A stretch of 64,000 nucleotides of DNA, from contig JAEPDS010000008.1 of assembly GCA_016842065.1 (NCBI GenBank), positions 115,502 through 179,501 of the forward strand, given 5' to 3'. This document shows, piece after piece, positions 35,615 through 45,369 of this stretch. Below the pieces are notes generated by a model that did not search any database, was not told where the DNA came from, and worked only from the letters and a program-made list of their open reading frames with translations. Position numbers and translations under genes: made by a program. Positions within the stretch are counted from its first letter, which is position 1. Every line of letters begins with the position of its first letter. This DNA comes from Candidatus Thiodiazotropha sp. 'RUGA'. GTDB lineage: Bacteria > Pseudomonadota > Gammaproteobacteria > Chromatiales > Chromatiaceae.

Positions 35615-37501
35615 ATGAGTGGCAGTTACGACGCTTCTGATATCGAAGTACTCAGTGGTCTTGAACCGGTGCGCAAAAGACCGGGGATGTACACTGACAC
35701 CTCCCGCCCGAACCATCTTGCGCAGGAAGTGATCGACAACAGTGTCGATGAGGCCGTAGCCGGATTTGCCAAAACGATCGAGGTCACCCTGTTTGAGGAT
35801 GGATCCCTGCAAGTGGTCGATGACGGTCGCGGTATGCCGGTTGACGTCCATCCTCAACAGGGTGTACCCGGTGTGGAGGTCATCTTGACCAAGCTTCATG
35901 CGGGCGGCAAATTCTCCAACAAGAGTTATCAGTTTTCCGGCGGTCTGCACGGTGTCGGTGTCTCTGTCGTAAATGCGCTGTCAAAACACCTTGAGGTGTG
36001 GGTAAAGCGCGGCTCCAAGGAGTACAATATCGCCTTTGCCGGTGGCGAGAAGATCTCGGATCTGGAAGAGGTCGGCAAGGTCGGGCGTAACAATACCGGT
36101 ACCAGGGTACGTTTCTGGCCGGATGAGCAATATTTCGACAGTGTTAGATTTTCCATTCGTCAATTGCGTCACGTCCTACGGGCCAAAGCGGTGCTCTGTC
36201 CCGGTCTTAAGGTTACCTTCCATGACGAGAAGAGTGGTGACAAGGAGACCTGGCTCTACGAGGATGGTTTGAGGGACTATCTTCTGGATGCCCTTGAGCA
36301 GGCTGAGCGGATTCCTGACGACGCCTTTGTCGGTGAGATGGCCGGTAACCGGGAGGCAGCGGCCTGGGCGCTTGTCTGGTTGCCTGAAACGGGCGAACTG
36401 GTGACCGAGAGTTATGTCAATCTGATTCCCACCGCCCAGGGGGGAACCCACGTCAATGGCCTCAGAACCGGCCTCACCGACGCGGTGAGGGAGTTCTGCG
36501 AATTCCGTAATCTACTACCCCGGGGTGTGAAATTAACGCCTGAAGATGTCTGGAACAGGGTTTCATATGTGCTCTCTGTCAAACTCCAGGATCCCCAATT
36601 CTCCGGACAAACCAAAGAGCGTCTATCCTCCAGGGAGTGCGCGGCGTTCGTATCCGGTGTGGTCAAGGACTCGTTCAGTTTGTGGCTGAACCAGCACACC
36701 GAGGCAGGCGAACGTATCGCCGAGCTGGCAATTAACTCAGCTCAGAGCCGCATGCGGGCCGGGCGCAAGGTGGCCAGGAAGAAGGTGACCCAGGGGCCGG
36801 CACTGCCGGGTAAGCTGGCAGATTGCAGTGCGGTGGATCCAACCCGCAGCGAGCTGTTTCTGGTGGAAGGTGACTCGGCCGGCGGCTCCGCGAAGCAGGC
36901 CCGGGACCGAGAATACCAGGCGATCATGCCGTTGCGGGGTAAGATTCTCAACACCTGGGAAGTGGATCCGGCCGATGTGCTGGCCTCTCAGGAGGTGCAT
37001 GACATCTCAGTGGCGATCGGCGTGGAACCGGGCAGCAGTGATCTGTCCGGTTTAAGATTCGGCAAAGTCTGCATTCTGGCCGATGCGGACTCAGACGGGC
37101 TGCACATCGCAACCCTGCTGTGTGCCCTGTTTCTGAAACATTTCAGGCAACTGGTTGAGCAGGGACATGTCTATATCGCTATGCCGCCACTTTACCGGAT
37201 CGATGTAGGCAAGCGGGTTTTTTATGCCTTGGATGATTCCGAGAAAGAGGGGGTTCTGGATCGGATCGAGGCGGAAAAATTGAAGGGAAAGGTCAATGTG
37301 CAGCGTTTTAAAGGACTGGGTGAAATGAATCCGATGCAACTGCGTGAGACCACCATTCATCCGGACACCCGGAGGTTGATCCAGCTGACGGTAGAGAGCG
37401 GCGACAGCACCAATAAGGTCATGGATATGATGTTGGCCAAGAAACGGGCATCTGATCGGAAAAAATGGTTGGAGAAAAAGGGCGATCTTGTAGAAATCTA
37501 G
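35615..37501 (+). CDS. parE: DNA topoisomerase IV subunit B
   Basis: A 628-residue ParE, usual length. The GHKL ATPase half has EVIDNSVDEAVAGFAKTI, VVDDGRGMPVDVHP and the lid GGLHGVGVSVVNALS. The transducer and Toprim parts include LFLVEGDSAGGSAKQARDR, AIMPLRGKILN and LADADSDGLHIATLL. With ParC it decatenates daughter chromosomes. parC is not in the window. The ribosome site AGGA is rather far (13 bases) from the ATG. Confidence 0.97.
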   Translation: MSGSYDASDIEVLSGLEPVRKRPGMYTDTSRPNHLAQEVIDNSVDEAVAGFAKTIEVTLFEDGSLQVVDDGRGMPVDVHPQQGVPGVEVILTKLHAGGKFSNKSYQFSGGLHGVGVSVVNALSKHLEVWVKRGSKEYNIAFAGGEKISDLEEVGKVGRNNTGTRVRFWPDEQYFDSVRFSIRQLRHVLRAKAVLCPGLKVTFHDEKSGDKETWLYEDGLRDYLLDALEQAERIPDDAFVGEMAGNREAAAWALVWLPETGELVTESYVNLIPTAQGGTHVNGLRTGLTDAVREFCEFRNLLPRGVKLTPEDVWNRVSYVLSVKLQDPQFSGQTKERLSSRECAAFVSGVVKDSFSLWLNQHTEAGERIAELAINSAQSRMRAGRKVARKKVTQGPALPGKLADCSAVDPTRSELFLVEGDSAGGSAKQARDREYQAIMPLRGKILNTWEVDPADVLASQEVHDISVAIGVEPGSSDLSGLRFGKVCILADADSDGLHIATLLCALFLKHFRQLVEQGHVYIAMPPLYRIDVGKRVFYALDDSEKEGVLDRIEAEKLKGKVNVQRFKGLGEMNPMQLRETTIHPDTRRLIQLTVESGDSTNKVMDMMLAKKRASDRKKWLEKKGDLVEI

Positions 37502-37521
37502 ATTTTGAGTGTTCGATAGCG

Positions 37522-38091
37522 ATGAATATTTATACCTGCAAATTCCAGAATCGCCGATCCGCTTCATTGCGGTCGGTATCAGTAGCGCTTCTGCTACTCA
37601 TCTTCTCACTGGTATCGACCGCACAAGCGGCTGAGTTTCAACAGCTGGTTGATACGGATGTGGAGCAACTGCAAGCCAAGCTTGTTGAGATGAAGGCGCT
37701 GGCCCCGCAATTGAGGGTTCAGCTCAGGAAGGTGCGTTCACGGGTCGAGTTTGACGTTCGACAGATACATGCCATCGAACGCAGCATCAGCCACTCGGAA
37801 CGGGACCTGGAGCGCTTGATCATCATGCATCGAGGAGACCGTTTCAATGAGATGAGAGCGCATTTTCTTGCGGACAGTCTGCGTCGCAAGACCAGAAATC
37901 TGCATGCCGGTGAAAACTATGTCATGGCATTGATCGAACGGCAGCAGGAAGACCCTGAGCCGGCTAAGAGTGAGTTGTTGGAAGATTACAGTGAGCTGCA
38001 ACTGCAGCTGGGTAGCTACAATCAGCTGATGGATGAGTGTCTGGTGATTCTGAGTGTTCAGAATATTCAGAATGAAAATGAAGTTGAGTGA
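37522..38091 (+). CDS. Periplasmic helical protein, 189 residues
   Basis: The start at ATG 37522 exposes a signal peptide (SVSVALLLLIFSLVSTAQAA); the longer frame from 37465 begins inside parE. The mature part is almost all helix and probably coiled coil (VDTDVEQLQAKLVEMKALA, VRSRVEFDVRQIHAIERSI, ELQLQLGSYNQLMDECLVIL). No known family. Located 20 bases after parE and coupled to the SCO1-like gene (TGATG), so envelope copper or redox work is possible. Confidence 0.75.
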   Translation: MNIYTCKFQNRRSASLRSVSVALLLLIFSLVSTAQAAEFQQLVDTDVEQLQAKLVEMKALAPQLRVQLRKVRSRVEFDVRQIHAIERSISHSERDLERLIIMHRGDRFNEMRAHFLADSLRRKTRNLHAGENYVMALIERQQEDPEPAKSELLEDYSELQLQLGSYNQLMDECLVILSVQNIQNENEVE

Positions 38092-38684
38092 TGCAAAGAC
38101 CGATACTGATCGTAGTTACGTTGACGCTTGCGGCTGCCTTGGTTTGGATGCTGCTGTTCTGGCAACCTCAGGGAGAAAGGCACGCAACAGTTCCGCTGCA
38201 GGAGATACCCCAGGGCGGTGATTTCAGTTTTGACTCCTATCGGGGGGAAGTGAGCCTCAAGGAGTTTCGTGGCAGCGTGGTGCTGCTCTATTTCGGTTAC
38301 ACCTGGTGCCCGGATATCTGCCCGACAAACCTATCCATGATCAGTACCATTCTGGATGAGTTCCCGGTGGCAGAGCGGGCAAGAGTACAGCCGATATTCA
38401 TCAGTGTGGATCCTGCCAGGGACAGTGTGCAGAGACTGAAGGAGTATGTGGAGTATTTTCATCCCAGTCTGCTAGGATTGACCGGTGATGAGTCTGCCCT
38501 GACTGAAGTGGCAGAGCTGTATGGTGCCGCTTACAAGATCCATGCAAAACAGGGTGATGACAACTATGTTGTGGATCACACCGCAGATACCTACCTGATC
38601 GATACGCATGGGAAGCTGGCAAAGATCCTCCCACACGGCACCGATCTGGAGGTGCTGATGGCTGCTGTTCGAGAGCTGCTTTGA
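38091..38684 (+). CDS. SCO1/SenC-type copper chaperone
   Basis: A 197-residue thioredoxin-fold protein with an N-terminal anchor (ILIVVTLTLAAALVWMLLF). The copper motif YTWCPDICPTNLS (CxxxC) is near residue 75 and the conserved histidine is in VDHTADTYLID. SCO proteins load copper into the Cu-A site of cytochrome c oxidase. Start shares the TGATG junction with the preceding gene. Downstream is the convergent ppx gene. Confidence 0.92.
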   Translation: MQRPILIVVTLTLAAALVWMLLFWQPQGERHATVPLQEIPQGGDFSFDSYRGEVSLKEFRGSVVLLYFGYTWCPDICPTNLSMISTILDEFPVAERARVQPIFISVDPARDSVQRLKEYVEYFHPSLLGLTGDESALTEVAELYGAAYKIHAKQGDDNYVVDHTADTYLIDTHGKLAKILPHGTDLEVLMAAVRELL

Positions 38685-38782
38685 TTGCGCCGCTCCGCCA
38701 GTCTGGCTTTGTCAGGCAATCCCACCCAATTAATGTATAAAAACAGACCCAGCAGAGCGGATTGGATGAGTCTTAACCGGCA

Positions 38783-40294
38783 CTAGGAAAACCGGAGTAG
38801 AAATCCGGCAGCTTCCAGATAGTTCGCCTCCTGTTCCAGTTCAGCCCGTGTCAGCGGGTGATGTTCGATCCAATCCTGTGGAAATACCAGTGAGATGCGG
38901 TTAGCTTCCGCCTCGATTCTGGGAATCGGTTTGGCAACTGGGGAGCGGGCCCGGTGGCTCAATACGGCAAGCCGGAGCAGAATGCAGAGATGTTTGGTGC
39001 AGGTGACAACCTCACTGGGCAGCTGTTCGAACACCGAACTGGGAAATTTTCTTCGATGGCCGCGCACCATGGCAGACAAGACCCGCTGCTCTTGTCGGGA
39101 AAATCCGGACAGATCGGAGTTTTCGATCAGATAGGCACCATGTTTCTGGAATTGACTGTGAGCGACAGTCAGCCCAATTTCGTGGACTTTAGCGGCCCAT
39201 GTCAACATCGCCGAATATTTGGGGACATCCAGTTGCCAGCTATGCTTCACCTGTTCCAGCAGGCTGTGTGCAGTCTCTTCGATACGATTTGATTGATCCT
39301 GATCCACGTTGTAACGCTTGATCAGGGTTTTCAGGGTTCTTTCCCGGGCATCCTCATCCTGGCTTCTACCGATCATGTCATAGATCAGGCCCTCTCGGAG
39401 TGCTTCCGATGAGACCTCCATGTGATCGATACCGATATGCTCGAAGACGGCGGATAACACTGCCACACCACCAGCGAAAACCGGTTTTCGCTCCTCAGAC
39501 AATCCTTTCAGGGAGAGGGCTTCCACCGAGCCTACTTCGATTAGATGATCGGTGAGTTTCTGCAGGGATTTGCGGGTGATGCCGGATTCGCTCCAGCCTT
39601 GCTCAATGACCACGTTGCGGATCGATTTGATACTCCCCGAGCTACCGATGGCGCGATTCCAGTCGCCATCCCGAAACTCGTTTCTTACCGGGCGTATCTC
39701 AATCGCACAGGCCAGCATCACGGCAGCCATCGATTGATTGGTGATCTTTCCGTCTGGGAAGAAGCGTCGGCTCATGCTGACACAACCCATGTGCAGACTC
39801 TCCCGCTCTAACGGCTGATAGCCCTGACCGATGATAAGTTCGGTACTGCCACCGCCGATATCCACCACCAGGCGCTTGTCGTTATCGGCTGCCAGACCAT
39901 GGGCCACACCGAGATAGACCAATCTGGCCTCTTCACGACCGGCGATGATCTCGATTGGGTGGTGCAGGGCCTTTTCAGCGAGGCCTTGGAAATTATCGGC
40001 CGGGTGGATCTGACGCATGGTGTTGGTGCCCACAACCCGAATATTCTCGGGGGGGAGCGGTCTTAAACGCTGGGAAAAGCGGTTAAGACAGCTGAGTGCC
40101 CGCTCAGCAACCACAGGATCCAGACGTTTGTCTGCGGTCAGACCTTCGCCCAATCTGACCATCTCTTTCATTTTGTCGATGATCTGCAGATGCCCGTCAT
40201 TCACCCGGGCTACAATCAGGTGAAAACTGTTGGAACCCAGGTCGATGGCGGCGATGGCTTCCTCCAGGTCCGCCTCTGGAAGCTGTTGTGTCAT
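38783..40294 (-). CDS. ppx: Exopolyphosphatase, Ppx/GppA family
   Basis: A 503-residue protein from ATG 40294; longer frames to 40435 add an unlikely N-terminus. The ASKHA core has AAIDLGSNSFHLIVARV near residue 20, VVGTNTMRQ, the IIAGREEARLVYLGV loop and DIGGGSTELIIGQG. The C-terminal part is an HD-like helical domain (ERTLKTLIKRYNVD, KVHEIGLTVAHSQFQKHGAY). It degrades polyphosphate or pppGpp; the family cannot be split with certainty from sequence here. Single gene. Confidence 0.92.
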   Translation of the reverse strand: MTQQLPEADLEEAIAAIDLGSNSFHLIVARVNDGHLQIIDKMKEMVRLGEGLTADKRLDPVVAERALSCLNRFSQRLRPLPPENIRVVGTNTMRQIHPADNFQGLAEKALHHPIEIIAGREEARLVYLGVAHGLAADNDKRLVVDIGGGSTELIIGQGYQPLERESLHMGCVSMSRRFFPDGKITNQSMAAVMLACAIEIRPVRNEFRDGDWNRAIGSSGSIKSIRNVVIEQGWSESGITRKSLQKLTDHLIEVGSVEALSLKGLSEERKPVFAGGVAVLSAVFEHIGIDHMEVSSEALREGLIYDMIGRSQDEDARERTLKTLIKRYNVDQDQSNRIEETAHSLLEQVKHSWQLDVPKYSAMLTWAAKVHEIGLTVAHSQFQKHGAYLIENSDLSGFSRQEQRVLSAMVRGHRRKFPSSVFEQLPSEVVTCTKHLCILLRLAVLSHRARSPVAKPIPRIEAEANRISLVFPQDWIEHHPLTRAELEQEANYLEAAGFLLRFS

Positions 40295-40575
40295 ACTATT
40301 TTTAACTCGCTGTAATAAAAACCGGGGCATCATATCAAGAAAATGCAGCCTTCTATAACCCGCATAGGATAGTTCTCTTGCAGCCGGACTCAGGACCACT
40401 CTCCGGCAGGTGTTGTCAGATAACAGACAAACCATCTGAAAAGCGTGCCTTTAATGCACTACTGTGGATGCGTTTGGGTTTGCGGTGCGTTCAGCCTATG
40501 AGTGACAATAGGCGATAACACGACAGACTTAGTCGCCGGGTTAATAGCAGCCAATCGGTCTCAGCGGAGTGGGTG

Positions 40576-41172
40576 ATGAATTTTTGCAGTCAATGCGGTG
40601 CGAAGGTTGAGGTTAAGGTTCCTGACGGGGATAACCGTCCCAGGCATGTGTGTGACTCATGCAGCACCATTCACTATCAAAACCCGAAAATCGTCGTCGG
40701 CTGCATCCCGGTCTGGGAAGATCAAATCCTGTTGTGCCGTCGGGCGATTGAGCCCAGGTATGGTCTATGGACACTGCCGGCAGGCTTTATGGAAAATGGT
40801 GAGACCAGCCAGCAGGGCGCCGCCAGGGAGACCCTGGAAGAGGCGACCGCAAGGGTCGATGTGGAGGGGCTTTATGGTTTGTACAATCTTCCCCATATCA
40901 ATCAGGTCTATTTGATCTTTCGTAGCCGTCTGCTCGATCTGGAGTTTGCCGCTGGTACTGAGAGCCTGGAAGTCGCGTTATTCAAAGAAACAGAGATTCC
41001 CTGGCAGGAGATGGCCTTTCCTGTGATTCGGGAGTCATTGAAGATCTTTTTCGAAGATCGGCAGAAGGGGACGTTTCCGCTGCGTGGCGGTACCATCATA
41101 CGCAACCAACAGAATCCGCGGGGTTATCAGATGATCATGGATCAAGCCGATTTTCCAAACCAAGCAGATTGA
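40576..41172 (+). CDS. Nudix hydrolase with N-terminal zinc ribbon
   Basis: A 198-residue protein; start ATG 40576 rather than GTG 40573. Four cysteines form a ribbon (FCSQCG ... HVCDSCS). The Nudix box reads GFMENGETSQQGAARETLEEA, with the expected REUxEE and only the later Gly substituted, as in the NudC-like subset. It hydrolyses a nucleoside diphosphate linked to another group; NAD or ADP-ribose are the usual substrates. No obvious operon. Confidence 0.9.
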   Translation: MNFCSQCGAKVEVKVPDGDNRPRHVCDSCSTIHYQNPKIVVGCIPVWEDQILLCRRAIEPRYGLWTLPAGFMENGETSQQGAARETLEEATARVDVEGLYGLYNLPHINQVYLIFRSRLLDLEFAAGTESLEVALFKETEIPWQEMAFPVIRESLKIFFEDRQKGTFPLRGGTIIRNQQNPRGYQMIMDQADFPNQAD

Positions 41173-41229
41173 GGCCGTTCAGGATGGACAGTGGAAGCCT
41201 TCGTTGAAGGCCTCCACGTAAGCAGTAAG

Positions 41230-42069
41230 TTACAGGCCGTTGCCGCCGAAACTGGGCACCAGACGGACGTTGTTCGCGACCAGACCATCATCCTTGTCGC
41301 TCTCTTCGATATAGAATTCCAGAATCGAGTCGCGATTCATCATCACCTCATCCGTCACCTCATCGGCCAGTTCATTGGCATGGCAGAAGACACTTTCGTA
41401 TGGGGAGTCCTCTAAACGGGGATCGATGATCCAGAGGTTTGGATCGATTCGTTTGATGAAACGCAGAAATCCATAACCTTTTTCCGGAAACCATTTCGAG
41501 CAGACACCGCGAACGCAGGAGCCAGGAGCACCCCACTCATTTCTCGGCTCATAGGAGATCGGCAGTAGATCAGGAATCAGGAAGCCGGAATAGTAGTCGT
41601 CGACCAGGCGTCGCAACTCTTGTGACACGTTGCGGAAGCCAAGCAGTTCCACCCGGCAACCCCGGTCCTGCAGCGCCGTTACGACCTGCAGAAAGTCACC
41701 ATCGCCGGTTACCATCAGCAGCAGGTCAAGTTTCTCCGCCTGTAGCATTGCATCGACTGCCATATCCAGGTCGGCATTGGCCTTGGTGGTTACATTGCCT
41801 TCATCATCCGTATAGCGGCGGACATTCTTGACAATGACTTTCCAACCGTATTCCCTCACCATCTGCTGGTATGTCAATGCGCGCCTTTTATACTCTGGGT
41901 CCTCTTTCGCACGCTCCTGATCAAATGCGATATAGGTGTTGAGTCTTACCAGAGAGCCTCCATAACGCCCGGCAAACATTCTTAGGATGTCATAACGGAG
42001 CTGGTAGCCGCCGTTGTAACGTACATTTTCGGCATCAACAAAAACGCCAACTTTAAGTATTTGCTGCAA
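41230..42069 (-). CDS. NYN-domain protein with C-terminal cold-shock-like domain
   Basis: A 279-residue protein. The N-terminal 175 residues are a PIN-like NYN/LabA domain with the acidic set in GVFVDAENVRYNGG, TTKANADLDMAVDAM and LMVTGDGDFLQVV, the pattern of a metal-dependent RNase. The C-terminal region has a nucleic-acid-binding cold-shock pattern (VCSKWFPEKGYGFLRFI near 190, then SVFCHANEL). It is likely an RNA-processing nuclease. A 1-kb gene-poor region lies upstream. Confidence 0.85.
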   Translation of the reverse strand: MQQILKVGVFVDAENVRYNGGYQLRYDILRMFAGRYGGSLVRLNTYIAFDQERAKEDPEYKRRALTYQQMVREYGWKVIVKNVRRYTDDEGNVTTKANADLDMAVDAMLQAEKLDLLLMVTGDGDFLQVVTALQDRGCRVELLGFRNVSQELRRLVDDYYSGFLIPDLLPISYEPRNEWGAPGSCVRGVCSKWFPEKGYGFLRFIKRIDPNLWIIDPRLEDSPYESVFCHANELADEVTDEVMMNRDSILEFYIEESDKDDGLVANNVRLVPSFGGNGL

Positions 42070-43116
42070 TGTGATTTACCCGAAAGATAATTAAATTGAG
42101 GGAAATGTAATTTAATAAATCAGGGGATTGATGTTATTAAATAAATATTGATCAATAATGCTTTTCTCTACAGGCAACTTGAACCTAAGGTCTGTAGATA
42201 AGTGAATATAAAAAGTTGTCATTACGAATTCAATCAAACAGGGATTGCATATAAAGATCCCTGTTTTTTAGCTGCAGCTCAGGCTAACAAATCACTATTT
42301 GCAAGAGCTGTTTTTGGTTCAGCGCATTCTTATGGCCCTGAATGCACCCTTTATTGACTTTAATCTGAATCTGTCGTTTTAAGCATGGGCCCCAACGGAC
42401 CTGTAGCTGTCATGGTATTGCAAAAGATCTACAACATCCAGATTATTCTACAATGAATTAAGAAAAAAATTTTAATACCAGTATCGGGGTAATATTTGTC
42501 CAGGTTTTTTTGACAAAATTAATAACTACACATTATCTACTGTATTGTTTTACAAGGACTAACACCAGTTTATCTGAAATCATGTCAGCTTGAATTGACC
42601 TGTTTCACGCGATTTGTAATCACCTAACAAACTGATTTTAAAAAGGCAGGCACACTTCGAATGAAAAGGGTCTGTTTCGCTGCCGATATAAACATTATCA
42701 GAAACATTGAATAGGTAGTGATTCGGATACACCTAAATATCAATGGCAATAAGATCTGATCGATATGTCCCAAAAAATGACTCGGATGATCTGAGTGTCG
42801 AATTTAACCCTTATAAACCCCCATTGGGAATGTGCTTCCTGAATTATTGTGACAAACCATTCAATCCTTGAATAGCCGCTCGCCCTATTTGTGATAGCGA
42901 AATGGGCATCTTGGGTCACGCTGTTCCACAACAAGCGTAATATCCGTACGGAGCTCAGTTCAGTGGTCTGATTAGAAGCTTAAGCGGCTGATTTTTTAGC
43001 ATACCAATCTTGAAGTCCTGGATATGACCTAATATGGTTAAGTGAAGCGGCGTCCTGCGGATGCTGATTTCTGTAGAACTTAAGCATAATAAAAACGCAT
43101 ACAGGAACCGATAGCG
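42070..43116. other. Gene-free region between NYN gene and zwf
   Basis: 1047 AT-rich bases without a supported gene. It holds the promoters of the divergent NYN gene and zwf, and an orphan terminator hairpin at 42239-42269. The 64-codon minus-strand frame at 42740-42934 has no ribosome site and is not accepted. AGGAA at 43100-43104 is the zwf ribosome site. Confidence 0.6.
42239..42269 (+). terminator. Orphan Rho-independent terminator
   Basis: CAGGGAT and ATCCCTG form a perfect 7-bp stem around an 11-base loop, followed by TTTTTT. No open reading frame ends before it on this strand, so it may end a small RNA beginning near 42100-42180. Confidence 0.75.
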
Positions 43117-44652
43117 ATGTTATCTGATTTTCCCGCCCATCAAGGTTTGAAGGCGAGTGAGCTGTTTTTGCAGGCTGATCGTCTGGAACCCAGCCTGTTA
43201 GTGATCTTTGGCGCTGCTGGTGACCTCACCCGGCGCAAACTGATTCCGGCTCTCTATAATCTGGTGCGGGAAAAGGCGCTGGATGAGCGGTTTGCCGTGA
43301 TTGGCTACAGTCGTTCAACAAAAAGTGACGATGATTACCGGCAATTGCTGTTTCAGGCTGTCCAGCAACACTCCCGATCCCAGCCGATCGATGAGGCGGT
43401 ATGGCATGAGTTCAGTCAACGGATCGCCTATGTGGAAGGGGATTTTGAAGATCCGGAAGGTTACCACAGGTTGCGTGACGCTCTGGAGAAATATGAACAG
43501 CAGATCGGCAGTGAAGGCAACCGGCTGTTCTACTTTGCCACCCCCCCTTCGGCTGCCACAATCATTCTCCACCGCCTGGATGAGGCGGGTCTGCTGGGTA
43601 AGCAGGGTGACCGTGTTCCCTGGACCCGGGTGATCATGGAGAAGCCTTATGGTCGGGATCTCGAATCGGCAATCGAACTGAATCGTGTGGTGGGTGAAGT
43701 TCTGCAAGAGGACCAGGTCTACCGGATCGACCACTATCTGGGTAAAGAGACGGTTCAGAATATACTGGTTGCACGCTTGGGCAATACCATTTTCGAACCT
43801 CTCTGGAACCGTAAATATATCGATCATATTCAAATTACGGCGGCAGAATCGATCGGTGTCGAGGGGCGTGGCCGGTTTTATGACAATACCGGCGTGTTGC
43901 GTGACATGGTGCAAAGTCATCTGCTGCAGGTACTCTCCCTGTGCGCCATGGAGCCACCGGTCTCATTCGCTGCGGATGATATTCGCGACAAGCGTGTTGA
44001 GGTGTTGCGTGGCCTGCGGAGTCTGCAGAATCGTGAGGTTTTCGAGCATGTGGTGTTTGGACAGTACCGGGGCTATCGGGACGAGGAGAATGTCGACCCC
44101 AAATCACGTACGCCCACCTATGCGGCGATCAAGTGTTATATCGATAACTGGCGCTGGCAGGGGGTGCCATTCTTTCTCCGAGTCGGAAAACACCTCTCTC
44201 ATAGAATGACCGAGGTCTCTGTGTTCTTCCGTCCAGTACCGCTGTGTCTGTTTGGGCGGGATGATGTCTGCCAGGATCTTGAGCCCAATGTATTGACGAT
44301 CCGCATCCAGCCCGATGCGGGTATGGCATTGAAGATAAGCAGTAAAAAACCGGGGGACGATCTCGAAGTCAGCTCCGTTGAAATGGATTTCAACTACTCG
44401 GAAACCTACGAGCACCCGATCAAGGATGCCTACGAACGGCTGCTGTTGGATGCGGTTAAAGGGGATGCAACCCTGTTTGCCCGCCGGGATGAAGTTGAAT
44501 TTGCCTGGCGGTTCGTTACTCCGATCCTGCAGAGCTGGCAGGCGGAAAGTAAAAAACAGCCACGATTCTATGCCGAGGGCAGTGAAGGCCCTGAAGAGGC
44601 GAACGACCTGATGGATCGCTACAGCCGGCAATGGCGGGAGATTAAACAGTGA
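43117..44652 (+). CDS. zwf: Glucose-6-phosphate 1-dehydrogenase
   Basis: A 511-residue enzyme. The NADP site is IFGAAGDLTRRKLIPALYNL near 30 and the catalytic block is RIDHYLGKETVQNI with His as base. First committed step of the oxidative pentose phosphate pathway, making 6-phosphogluconolactone and NADPH. It overlaps pgl by 4 bases (GTGA). zwf-pgl-gnd together give the whole oxidative branch. Confidence 0.97.
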   Translation: MLSDFPAHQGLKASELFLQADRLEPSLLVIFGAAGDLTRRKLIPALYNLVREKALDERFAVIGYSRSTKSDDDYRQLLFQAVQQHSRSQPIDEAVWHEFSQRIAYVEGDFEDPEGYHRLRDALEKYEQQIGSEGNRLFYFATPPSAATIILHRLDEAGLLGKQGDRVPWTRVIMEKPYGRDLESAIELNRVVGEVLQEDQVYRIDHYLGKETVQNILVARLGNTIFEPLWNRKYIDHIQITAAESIGVEGRGRFYDNTGVLRDMVQSHLLQVLSLCAMEPPVSFAADDIRDKRVEVLRGLRSLQNREVFEHVVFGQYRGYRDEENVDPKSRTPTYAAIKCYIDNWRWQGVPFFLRVGKHLSHRMTEVSVFFRPVPLCLFGRDDVCQDLEPNVLTIRIQPDAGMALKISSKKPGDDLEVSSVEMDFNYSETYEHPIKDAYERLLLDAVKGDATLFARRDEVEFAWRFVTPILQSWQAESKKQPRFYAEGSEGPEEANDLMDRYSRQWREIKQ

Positions 44653-45341
44653 CTGGCAAACGCATGGTTGTCGATCGAAGTGAATTCAACACTTGTGCCG
44701 TTGAGTGGATTGTCTCAACCATAAAGCAGGTACTTGAAAAAGCGGACCACTGTCATCTGATGTTAGCAGGTGGTTCCACACCTTTGCCCATCTATCGGCA
44801 GCTCGCACAGGATCACGATATCCCCTGGTCCCGCCTCATTCTCTATTTTGGTGATGAGCGCTGTGTGCCGGATGATACACCGGAAAACAATGGCTTCAGT
44901 GTGCTTGGGGCACTGTTTCCCAGCGGTCCAGCGGAAGGGGTTACCATCCATCGAATGTGTGGTGAAGATCAACCGGATGAAGCGGCGCAGGCCTATGAAT
45001 CGATACTTCCTGAGCATATCGATGTGCTACTGCTCGGTATGGGAGCGGACGGTCACACCGCTTCCCTGTTTCCCGGCTCGGCGGCGCTGGATGAAGTCAG
45101 CCGAAGGGTGATGCCGGTAATTGGCAATAAACCTCCAATGCAGCGTCTTACCGTGACGCCACCGGTGATTCAACAGGCAACCCATCTGCTGGTTATGGCG
45201 CAGGGGGATGATAAAGCCGATGCGGTACGCTGGGCCTTGCAGGATGGCAGTGTGCCCGCTGCCCTGGCAAAAGATGGGGATTGGTTATTGGACAGTCTGG
45301 CTGGACGCTCCATTGTAAACTCCCCGGCTGAATCGTTTTAA
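44649..45341 (+). CDS. pgl: 6-phosphogluconolactonase (DevB type)
   Basis: A 230-residue lactonase. Start GTG overlaps the zwf stop. Motifs LAGGSTPLPIYRQLA, LYFGDERCVPDD and LLGMGADGHTASLFPG are those of the DevB/SOL family. It opens the lactone made by Zwf. 28 bases before gnd. Confidence 0.95.
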   Translation: MTGKRMVVDRSEFNTCAVEWIVSTIKQVLEKADHCHLMLAGGSTPLPIYRQLAQDHDIPWSRLILYFGDERCVPDDTPENNGFSVLGALFPSGPAEGVTIHRMCGEDQPDEAAQAYESILPEHIDVLLLGMGADGHTASLFPGSAALDEVSRRVMPVIGNKPPMQRLTVTPPVIQQATHLLVMAQGDDKADAVRWALQDGSVPAALAKDGDWLLDSLAGRSIVNSPAESF

Positions 45342-45369
45342 TTCGAAGTTAGAGATACAGGAAGCCTCA

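Noticed and set aside
35405..35950. 181-codon minus-strand reading frame
   Set aside because: It overlaps the first 336 bases of parE on the opposite strand and its translation has no recognisable features.
42740..42934. 64-codon minus-strand reading frame before zwf
   Set aside because: No ribosome site and unusual composition; nothing supports coding.
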